Source of the DNA: Ignavibacteriae bacterium HGW-Ignavibacteriae-1
Lineage (GTDB): Bacteria; Bacteroidota; Ignavibacteria; Kapaibacteriales; UBA2268
Direction: 5' to 3'
DNA: 60,023 nucleotides
Assembly: GCA_002839825.1 (NCBI GenBank)
Contig: PGYU01000015.1
Span: forward strand, 1-60,023
Below the pieces are notes generated by a model. The model saw only the letters and a list, made by a program, of their open reading frames with translations. It did not search any database and was not told the DNA's origin. The position numbers were made by a program, and so were the translations under genes. Position 1 is the first letter of the stretch, and every line of letters starts with the position of its first letter. Shown piece after piece: positions 53,582 to 60,023 of this stretch.

Positions 53582-54478
53582 ATGAAAGCATTATACGAAA
53601 CTGATTTGCAGGGATTTGACCTTGTTCGCAGAGGCAAAGTTCGCGATGTTTATGACCTTGGTGAAAATCTACTGTTTATAGCAACGGATAGAATTTCGGC
53701 TTTTGATGTGATTATGCGTCAAGCAATTCCACAAAAAGGTGCAATATTGAATCGTATTTCAGCCTTTTGGTTTGCTCAAACGCAGCATCTAATCAAGAAC
53801 CATTTCCTTACTATGGATGTTGCTGATTACCCTGAAAAATTGGCAGTCTATCGGAAAATCCTCAAAGATCGCTCGATGGTAGTCACGAAAGCTACTCCAT
53901 TCGCAATTGAATGTGTAGTTCGCGGATATTTAGCCGGTTCCGGATGGAAGGAATACCAATCAAATCGTACGGTTTGTGGAATTGATTTGCCCGAGGGATT
54001 GGAACAATACGGAAAATTGCCCGAACCGATTTTCACTCCTGCTACAAAAGCCGAAACTGGGCACGACGAAAATATTTCTTTTGAGCAAGCAGTTGAAATC
54101 GTAGGCGAAAAAGATGCCTCTTTTTTAAGAGACATCTCTCTGAAAATCTATAAATTTGCACATGAATTTATGTTGCAGCGCGGTATTATTCTTGCCGACA
54201 CAAAATTTGAATTCGGCAAAAACGCCGAGGGAGAAATAATTTTGATTGATGAAGTACTGACTCCCGATTCATCTCGTTTTTGGCTCAAAGAATATTATGC
54301 GCCCGGAGTGGAACAATACAATTTCGACAAACAAATTCTACGAGATTATTTAGAAACGATAGATTGGAATAAACAAGCTCCTGCACCCGAACTTCCCGAT
54401 GAAATTTTATATTTCACACTGGAAAAATACAAGAAAGCATTCGAACTCATCACCGGCGATACTTGGATATCGGAATAA
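53582..54478 (+). CDS. purC: Phosphoribosylaminoimidazole-succinocarboxamide synthase
   Basis: The 298-residue SAICAR synthase is of the longer type also found in eukaryote-like and Bacteroidota enzymes. Signatures: GKVRDVYDLG (residues 18-27), ATDRISAFDV, VVRGYLAGSGWKEY, LADTKFEFG and LIDEVLTPDSSRFW. It joins aspartate to CAIR in purine synthesis. It starts four bases after the GH2-like gene, so it is probably read from the same transcript. Confidence 0.96.
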   Translation: MKALYETDLQGFDLVRRGKVRDVYDLGENLLFIATDRISAFDVIMRQAIPQKGAILNRISAFWFAQTQHLIKNHFLTMDVADYPEKLAVYRKILKDRSMVVTKATPFAIECVVRGYLAGSGWKEYQSNRTVCGIDLPEGLEQYGKLPEPIFTPATKAETGHDENISFEQAVEIVGEKDASFLRDISLKIYKFAHEFMLQRGIILADTKFEFGKNAEGEIILIDEVLTPDSSRFWLKEYYAPGVEQYNFDKQILRDYLETIDWNKQAPAPELPDEILYFTLEKYKKAFELITGDTWISE

Positions 54479-54482
54479 TTTT

Positions 54483-55727
54483 ATGAAGCAAAAGCCTTTG
54501 TTCATAGATGACCCAAAAGTTGTAGCATTCGATTGGGTGCTCTTTATCCCTGTTTTACTTTTAATTGCCGTTGGCTTGGTTTCAATTTATAGCTCAACCG
54601 CCGATGCCAATGCCTCGTCCTATTTTTACAGGCAATTATCGGCAGTTGGTTTGGGGCTTGTCGTAATGACGATAATAGTCTTTCTCCCGAAAAATTTTGT
54701 CAGTAATGCAACTCCATATATTTATGGTATCAGCGTGTTACTTCTTGTGATTGTACTATTATTCGGCACTGTGATTTACGGAACGAAAGGTTGGTTGCGA
54801 ATAGGAAGTTTTTCATTGCAACCTGCAGAATTAGCAAAGTTTGGATTGCTTCTTGGTTTGGCTAAATATATCTCCTCCAAGGGTGTTGATGTCCGAAATA
54901 TCAGAGGTAGCGGGATTTCTATACTATTAAGCATCATTCCGGCGCTTTTGATTTATTTGCAGCCTGACCATGGAACCGTCACTGTAATTATTGCCATACT
55001 CGGTGGTGTATTATATTGGGCAGGATTCAACCCATTTATCCTCTTTTTCATCGTGGTGATACCTGTTTTGATTTTACTCGCACTCAAGGGATTTGTTTTT
55101 TATGTTGTGGGTGCTGTAGTTTTTTCAGGATTGGCTATACTATTCAAACGAAAAATAGTGCTGACATTGATTGCAATAGGTATCTTCGTATCAATTGGCT
55201 TCATTGCCCCGATAGTGTATGGTAATTTGCAAGACCATCAAAAATCGAGAATCGAGACATTCCTCAATCCGGGCAATGACCCTCGCGGCACAGGTTATAA
55301 TGTGATTCAATCGAAAATGGCAGTAGGCAGCGGTGGCTTGACAGGCAAAGGATTCATGCAAGGCACTCAAACTCAGCTCAGATATATCCCAATGCAACGA
55401 ACGGATTTCATATATTCCGTGCCGACCGAAGAATTTGGCTTTTTGGGTGGAGCATTTGTATTGCTGTTGTTTAGTGTTTTATTAGTCCGATTAGTGTCGC
55501 TGGCTTCGATGTTTGATAAATTTTCGAGCGTGATTGCCGCAGGAACTGCGATGATGTTTTTGTATCATTGTATAATAAACATTGGGATGGTAATAGGTTT
55601 GATACCTGTTATGGGGATTCCATTGCCATTTATGAGTTACGGCGGCAGTTCGATGTTGATAAATTTAGCTGTTATCGGGATTATACTTAACAGCTACCGA
55701 AATCACAAAATCAAGCGAAATGTCTAA
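54483..55727 (+). CDS. rodA: Rod-shape SEDS glycosyltransferase RodA
   Basis: The 414-residue inner-membrane protein has about ten helices and the SEDS features KGWLRIGSFSLQPAELAK, LIYLQPDHGT and IPVMGIPLPFMSYGGSSM. SEDS proteins polymerise lipid II glycan strands together with a class B PBP; RodA serves elongation. FtsW is the alternative, but the sequence and isolated position favour RodA. The real start is ATG 54483, four bases after the purC stop; the frame also extends 28 codons back inside purC. Confidence 0.9.
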   Translation: MKQKPLFIDDPKVVAFDWVLFIPVLLLIAVGLVSIYSSTADANASSYFYRQLSAVGLGLVVMTIIVFLPKNFVSNATPYIYGISVLLLVIVLLFGTVIYGTKGWLRIGSFSLQPAELAKFGLLLGLAKYISSKGVDVRNIRGSGISILLSIIPALLIYLQPDHGTVTVIIAILGGVLYWAGFNPFILFFIVVIPVLILLALKGFVFYVVGAVVFSGLAILFKRKIVLTLIAIGIFVSIGFIAPIVYGNLQDHQKSRIETFLNPGNDPRGTGYNVIQSKMAVGSGGLTGKGFMQGTQTQLRYIPMQRTDFIYSVPTEEFGFLGGAFVLLLFSVLLVRLVSLASMFDKFSSVIAAGTAMMFLYHCIINIGMVIGLIPVMGIPLPFMSYGGSSMLINLAVIGIILNSYRNHKIKRNV

Positions 55728-55801
55728 TATTATTATCATAAATTAATTGATTATACGTGTTATCTCAAAGATTTTAAATTACTCTTATTATAGGAAACTT
55801 T

Positions 55802-56143
55802 ATGGGAAAAATCAATGTCGAATTTTTTGATAAATTCGCAATTATAAGTCCAAGTGGTCATTTTACGGGTGGAGAAGAAACTGATGAATTGGTTGAAGTA
55901 ATTGATAAGAACGGTATAGCCGCTAATTCCAATTTGATAATCAATCTCAAAGATGTCCAATACCTAAGTTCGATTGTGATTGGTATTATTGTCAGAATGC
56001 ACGTTAAGTTCAGCGAATCTTCATACAAAATTGTATTCTGCAATCTGAACAAAACCCTCATGGACGTATTGAATATGACAAAGGTATCTTCTTACTTGTT
56101 GATTACCGAAGATATTGAAACTGCTAAAAGCAAGTTCAATTAA
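55802..56143 (+). CDS. STAS-domain protein (anti-sigma factor antagonist-like)
   Basis: The 113-residue protein is a single STAS domain: FAIISPSGHFTGGEETDELVE at the start, then LIINLKDVQYLSSIVIGIIV, where the Ser pair corresponds to the phosphorylated Ser of SpoIIAA-type proteins. It probably binds a switch kinase or phosphatase elsewhere in the genome. No partner gene is adjacent. Confidence 0.85.
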   Translation: MGKINVEFFDKFAIISPSGHFTGGEETDELVEVIDKNGIAANSNLIINLKDVQYLSSIVIGIIVRMHVKFSESSYKIVFCNLNKTLMDVLNMTKVSSYLLITEDIETAKSKFN

Positions 56144-56176
56144 GCTTAGTTCCTTTACTAATGAAAAAAAATCACC

Positions 56177-56203
56177 AACCGATAAAATAAATTATCGGTT
56201 TTT
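56177..56203 (+). terminator. Intrinsic terminator after the STAS gene
   Basis: AACCGATAA (56177-56185) and TTATCGGTT (56192-56200) form a 9-bp stem with loop AATAAA, followed by TTT. Confidence 0.75.
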
Positions 56204-56281
56204 GTATTTATTATTTTAGTATTTGACAACTTTTTTATACATTACTTAAAGTAATTATACATTTCTTAATCAGGAGTTTAT

Positions 56282-56914
56282 ATGTCAGCATTAGAATTGA
56301 ATATCCATCGCAAGAACCCCGAAGCAAACAAGATTCTTAAAGTCGTTGATGCACTTAGAGACGGAGCGGTCATACTTTATCCGACTGATACACAGTTTAC
56401 TCTCGGATGTGCATTATCCAACAAAGAAGCTATATCAAGGCTACGGGCTATCCGTAAGCTCCCCGAATCGCAATCTCTAACTTTTTTGTGCGATTCGCTG
56501 TCCAACGTTTCCGAATTTGCTAAAGTATCTGACGACGCATATAAATTAATCAAAAGACTTGTGCCGGGACCATTTACATTTATTTTGCCGGCTTCGAAAT
56601 TAGTTCCAAAATTTGCACAAAATCCCAAAAGATTAACCGCCGGGATTAGAGTGCCGGAAAATGTACTATCGCAAGCATTGCTCAAATCGCTCGAATCACC
56701 CATCATCTCAATCTCTGCTAAATTGCCGGACAAAGGTGCTATGACAGAACCTTACGAAATATTAGAAGCATTTTCCAAACTCGTTGACATTGCAGTGAGT
56801 TCGGATGAATACGAATTCGCGGGCGAATCTACTATTGTTGATTTGACCGGAGACACTTACGAAATAATCCGCGAAGGCGCCGGAATGCAGAAACTCAAAG
56901 ATTTCTTACTGTAA
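56282..56914 (+). CDS. YrdC/Sua5-family protein, YciO-like
   Basis: The 210-residue protein has the nucleotide/threonyl pocket pattern VILYPTDTQFTLGC (residues 29-42), KLPESQSLTFLCDSL and a GAGIRVPE-like TAGIRVPEN. Sua5/TsaC proteins make threonylcarbamoyl-AMP for t6A37 in tRNA. The TFLCDSLSNVSEFAKV stretch and the lack of the Sua5 C-terminal domain point to the YciO subgroup, in which that activity is low or uncertain. AGGAG (56272-56276) gives a good ribosome site. Confidence 0.85.
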   Translation: MSALELNIHRKNPEANKILKVVDALRDGAVILYPTDTQFTLGCALSNKEAISRLRAIRKLPESQSLTFLCDSLSNVSEFAKVSDDAYKLIKRLVPGPFTFILPASKLVPKFAQNPKRLTAGIRVPENVLSQALLKSLESPIISISAKLPDKGAMTEPYEILEAFSKLVDIAVSSDEYEFAGESTIVDLTGDTYEIIREGAGMQKLKDFLL

Positions 56915-56946
56915 TTTATCTATATGTTGAACAATTAGAGATAAAG

Positions 56947-57426
56947 TTGAGCAAAGATAAAATCCCTGTCACACCTGCTATCAGGTTGTTGAGAAACTTC
57001 AATGTTGATTTCGAACCTTTCGAGTACGAATACGAGGAAAAAGGCGGTACAAAGCAAACTGCCGATGAATTAAATGTTGAAGAACACACGGTAATCAAAA
57101 CATTAATACTTGACGCTGACGGCGAAATTATCTGCATGTTGATGCATGGCGATAAGGAAGTCTCGCTAAAAGAGCTGGCAAGGCTAATGGGCGTCAAAAA
57201 GGTCGAACCATGCGACTCCAAAATCGCAATGAATGCCACCGGTTATATGTTTGGCGGTACGAGCCCTTTTGGCACAAAAAAGCATTTACCTGTCTATGCA
57301 CAAGTAACCATTTTTGATTTGAAACGTATTTATATTAATGGCGGAAAACGGGGCTTAATTTTGCAATTAAGCCCCGATATTATTAAGACTATATTGAGCC
57401 CTGAACTTGTTGATGTTGCAATTTAA
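56947..57426 (+). CDS. ybaK: YbaK-type Cys-tRNA(Pro)/aminoacyl-tRNA deacylase
   Basis: The 159-residue protein is a YbaK/EbsC editing domain, which hydrolyses mischarged Cys-tRNAPro. Conserved parts: KTLILDADGEIICMLMHGD with the catalytic Lys (VIKTLIL), GYMFGGTSPFGTKK, and INGGKRGLILQLSP. The start must be TTG (56947); no ATG fits. It lies 32 bases after the YrdC/YciO gene and may share its transcript. The 3' part contains a perfect 12-bp inverted repeat (57349-57376). Confidence 0.9.
   Translation: MSKDKIPVTPAIRLLRNFNVDFEPFEYEYEEKGGTKQTADELNVEEHTVIKTLILDADGEIICMLMHGDKEVSLKELARLMGVKKVEPCDSKIAMNATGYMFGGTSPFGTKKHLPVYAQVTIFDLKRIYINGGKRGLILQLSPDIIKTILSPELVDVAI
57349..57376. repeat. Perfect inverted repeat inside the ybaK coding region
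   Basis: CGGGGCTTAATT and AATTAAGCCCCG form a 12-bp stem with loop TTGC. It encodes KRGLILQLSP, which fits the family at that position, so no insertion is needed to explain it. Confidence 0.7.
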
Positions 57427-57439
57427 TTATCGGAAAAAT

Positions 57440-58513
57440 ATGAAATACCTCTTTTTGTTACTTATACTGAACTTTTGTATCTCCAATTCGGCTGAAGCCG
57501 AGCAAACTCCCTTAGCCGCATTTCGTGTAGATAGCTTGTGGTACGTGATTGACCATGATGGCAATCAACTATTTTCACCTTTGAATGTGAATTATATCAA
57601 TGATTATTCGGAAGGATTTTACACGATATTTCTCAAATACGAAGGAAAAGCTCGGTGGGCATTTATGACTGATGAAGGAAATATTGCTATGCCGGATTGC
57701 AACGTTATACGCAATTTTTCCGATGGCAGAGCTATGTTGATTCATATACTCGATACTTCAAATCAGCTGAGTATGTACGGGTTTATTGATAAAAACGGAA
57801 AAGAAGTTATTCCATCAATTTATCTTGACGCACTGAATTTCAGCGAAGGCAAAGCATGGGTAATGAATCGAAATGTTCGCGGATTCATTGATACAAACGG
57901 AACATTTTTGATAAAATTCGACGGCGAAACTTTCGGATATACTTTCAGTGAGGGTTATGCTGCAGTTGTAAACGAAAATTCATTATTCGGATACGTTGAT
58001 ACAACAGGTAAAGTCGTAATTGATTATCAATTTGATGATGCAGCGGAATTCAAAGAAGGCTTAGCTCGGGTCAATGTGCTCGGTATGTGGGGTTTTGTTG
58101 ACAAACAGGGTGTAATGCGGATTCCTACTCGTTACGATTTTGCACATGATTTCAATTATGGACATGCCTTTATCGGAAGAGCCGTTGACAGTTATGAACA
58201 AGCTGTTTGGGGTGTAGTCAACGCATCAAACATTATGACAGTTGACTTCCAATACGAAGATGTGCGTAATTTCTCCGAAGGCATGGGAGCCGTCAGTTTA
58301 AACGGCAAATGGAGATTCGTTAATTATATTGGTCAAAAGGTAATTGAGCGTGAATTTGATTCAGCCGAAAGATTCAAAAATGGTTTAGCATGGGCAGTTG
58401 ATAGCGAAACCAATGAACAAGGCTGGATTACTCCCGAAGGGAAATATTTAATTCATATCCCCGAAGAAGCAGATACAGTAATTGATTTACGATTCAACAA
58501 AAAAGTTAAATAG
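57440..58513 (+). CDS. Exported WG-repeat protein
   Basis: The 357-residue protein starts at ATG 57440 with a signal peptide (LFLLLILNFCISNSAEA). At least eight WG/KWG-type repeats follow (WYVIDHDGNQLF, YGFIDKNGKEVIP, FGYVDTTGKVVI, WGFVDKQGVMRIP, WRFVNYIGQKVI and others), each with the SEGLA-like linker (FSEGKAW, FKEGLARV). Such proteins are probably periplasmic or outer-surface scaffolds of unknown ligand. The frame from 57407 overlaps ybaK and is not preferred. It converges on yidC with the two stop codons back to back. Confidence 0.85.
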   Translation: MKYLFLLLILNFCISNSAEAEQTPLAAFRVDSLWYVIDHDGNQLFSPLNVNYINDYSEGFYTIFLKYEGKARWAFMTDEGNIAMPDCNVIRNFSDGRAMLIHILDTSNQLSMYGFIDKNGKEVIPSIYLDALNFSEGKAWVMNRNVRGFIDTNGTFLIKFDGETFGYTFSEGYAAVVNENSLFGYVDTTGKVVIDYQFDDAAEFKEGLARVNVLGMWGFVDKQGVMRIPTRYDFAHDFNYGHAFIGRAVDSYEQAVWGVVNASNIMTVDFQYEDVRNFSEGMGAVSLNGKWRFVNYIGQKVIEREFDSAERFKNGLAWAVDSETNEQGWITPEGKYLIHIPEEADTVIDLRFNKKVK

Positions 58514-60023
58514 TTATTTGCGTTTCTTTCCGCCTTGCGTGGGGCGTTTTTTCTGATTAACATTTTGGTCACGGCTTTGTGTCTTTGCGCCGGGCACTGT
58601 TCTGCCTTGTGATTCTGCCAATTCTTGAGCTTCACGCATCTTCTTTTGCAACCACGAATCTTTCTTGGGTGCTTTTTTCAGCATTTCAAGAGTTGGGCGA
58701 TTCTTAGAGAATTTGTTCAGGTAAACTTGTTGACCAATACTCAATAAATTGAACATGAAATAGTACAAGTTCAGACCTGCAGGGAAGTACGAGAACATGA
58801 ATGTAAACATCACCGGCATAATATAAATCATGCTCTTTTGGCGTGGGTCAGTAACTGTAAGCTTTTGTTGGAAATACATAGTTATACCCATCAACAAAGC
58901 CAATCCCGAAATATGCGATAAACCGAGTATCGGATAGCCCCAGTCAATTATTTTATCATATACCGACAAATCTGTTATCCACAAAGCAAAATGCGCCTGA
59001 CGCAAATCTAAGGAGGAACGTAACAGTTGCCATAATGCGAACAAAATCGGCATTTGGAGCAACATCGGCAAACATCCGCCTACGGGATTGACCCCATATT
59101 CGGAGTATAGCTTCATTATCTCCTGCTGCTGCTTTGTGTTGTCATCCTTGTATTTTTCACGGATTCTTGTCATTTCCGGAGCCAACAATTGCATCTTTTG
59201 TGCTGACTTCATCTGTGTGATGGACAAAGGATGCAATAGCAATTTCATAATGAAAGCAAATATGATAATTGCTATACCGTAATTTGGTACAAATCTATGT
59301 ATGAATTTGAAAATCGGCAACATGAAATACTCGCTTATTTGGCGGATACCATATTTCCAACCCAAATTTACCATTGCTTGGAGATTATTCTCTCTCAGAG
59401 CATCGTAATCAAGTGGACCAATAAAATATTTGAAGCTTGTGCTTGAATTTTTGCCATCGAAAGGAACCCTGAGCGAGATTGTATAACGCTCAACCATACC
59501 TTCGTCTTTAATCTTTTTCATTCTGCCACTCAAATCAGCAGTACCATCGAAACTTTGCCAAGGTTCGGGGACAATTGCAACACCAAAATACTTCGTTTTC
59601 AAAGCTATAAAGTCTATTATTCCGGTCTCTTTTGATTCCGCCACTTCATTTTCAGTATCTGCATTGACTTCGGCAACGTCACCATTCATTTGAGCCAAAG
59701 CGTGCGCTTCGGTTGATTCATCCACAGAGCTATACTCTTGATATCTGATGCCCTCTTCCCATACAAGGTTATAACCTCTGTTGGGTGGAATTATATCGTC
59801 CATACCGAGCATTTCAATGTCTTGCTCGATTATATATTTATCGCCGTAAAATTTATAGGTTCTGATGATTTTTTTAGAACTCGAAATAGCTAATTCAAAA
59901 CTAAATTCAACCGAATCAGTACCTGTAACTTTCAGATATTGATTTCCGGCATTATTAGCGGCAAAATACAAATCACGTGTGTCAATTCTAATTCCCTCAA
60001 AAGTCACGAACGTCATAAACAGT
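58514..60023 (-). CDS. yidC: Membrane protein insertase YidC, C-terminal part (start outside the window)
   Basis: At least 500 residues of the Bacteroidota-type YidC/Oxa1 insertase are present; the frame is open past the right edge, so the N-terminal helix and part of the periplasmic domain are missing (the ATG at 60016 is internal). Visible: periplasmic beta-sandwich (to about residue 225 here), then the five-helix core beginning FVPNYGIAIIIFAFIMKLLL, with an Arg-containing cytosolic hairpin (LAPEMTRIREKYKDDN) and GGCLPMLLQMPILFALW, ending in a basic tail (GGKKRK) that can contact ribosomes. It inserts proteins into the inner membrane. Confidence 0.96.
   Translation of the reverse strand, partial: LFMTFVTFEGIRIDTRDLYFAANNAGNQYLKVTGTDSVEFSFELAISSSKKIIRTYKFYGDKYIIEQDIEMLGMDDIIPPNRGYNLVWEEGIRYQEYSSVDESTEAHALAQMNGDVAEVNADTENEVAESKETGIIDFIALKTKYFGVAIVPEPWQSFDGTADLSGRMKKIKDEGMVERYTISLRVPFDGKNSSTSFKYFIGPLDYDALRENNLQAMVNLGWKYGIRQISEYFMLPIFKFIHRFVPNYGIAIIIFAFIMKLLLHPLSITQMKSAQKMQLLAPEMTRIREKYKDDNTKQQQEIMKLYSEYGVNPVGGCLPMLLQMPILFALWQLLRSSLDLRQAHFALWITDLSVYDKIIDWGYPILGLSHISGLALLMGITMYFQQKLTVTDPRQKSMIYIMPVMFTFMFSYFPAGLNLYYFMFNLLSIGQQVYLNKFSKNRPTLEMLKKAPKKDSWLQKKMREAQELAESQGRTVPGAKTQSRDQNVNQKKRPTQGGKKRK

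Overview
The window comes from an AT-rich member of the Bacteroidota/Chlorobi-Ignavibacteria-Kapabacteria branch (FCB group); the exact lineage cannot be fixed by eye. Evidence: type IX secretion (T9SS) C-terminal sorting domains on three secreted proteins, a type-B succinate dehydrogenase of the Bacteroidota kind, and Bacteroidota-style promoters (TTG, 19-20 bases, TAnnTTTG). Clear Shine-Dalgarno motifs before some genes fit the Chlorobi/Ignavibacteria side better than classical Bacteroidetes.

Layout. 1-920: 5' part of a 16S rRNA on the minus strand, with a boxA-like leader and three tandem promoters (1063-1307). 1.4-10 kb: dapB, a WbpB-type sugar dehydrogenase, an OprP-like porin, a sodium symporter of the NSS family with a tiny 47-residue partner gene, and a five-PAS hybrid histidine kinase. 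10-21.5 kb is the accessory part: an ATP-cone/Mrr-like nuclease, two MITE-like elements, two T9SS cargo genes whose sorting domains carry coding palindromes, a decayed third sorting domain, an SLC13 permease, a VOC protein and two more stand-alone PD-(D/E)XK nucleases. 21.6-28 kb: sdhCAB and a TonB receptor behind a TPP riboswitch. 28-35.5 kb: an AttEFGH-type operon with fused permeases, a slipin and a T9SS-exported M1 peptidase. 35.5-42.6 kb: rpsD alone, an IPT/TIG lipoprotein, an MltB-like transglycosylase, an L2HGDH-like oxidase, a glycosyltransferase, DoxX and MiaB. 42.6-44.2 kb: a palindromic-repeat island with a GIY-YIG nuclease and a secreted-protein gene broken by one in-frame TGA. 44.2-60 kb: GNAT, FetAB, an ATP-grasp protein with an AT-hook-like tail, MoxR, a bi-domain oxidoreductase coupled to a membrane-fused GH2-like protein that lacks the catalytic acids, purC, rodA, a STAS protein, a YrdC/YciO protein, a YbaK-type deacylase, a WG-repeat protein and the C-terminal part of yidC.

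How it works together. Most genes are housekeeping (lysine/peptidoglycan precursors, respiration, wall growth, tRNA modification and editing, membrane insertion) plus envelope traffic. The most unusual layer is repetitive DNA that shapes genes: palindromes inside the T9SS sorting-domain coding sequence, MITE ends that supply stop codons, and a repeat that encodes the C-terminus of a GIY-YIG nuclease. The best candidates for little-described biology are these coding palindromes, the nuclease-repeat association, the catalytically dead GH2-like membrane protein in its operon, and the ATP-grasp protein with a DNA-binding-like tail. No CRISPR array, integrase, transposase gene or tRNA gene was seen.
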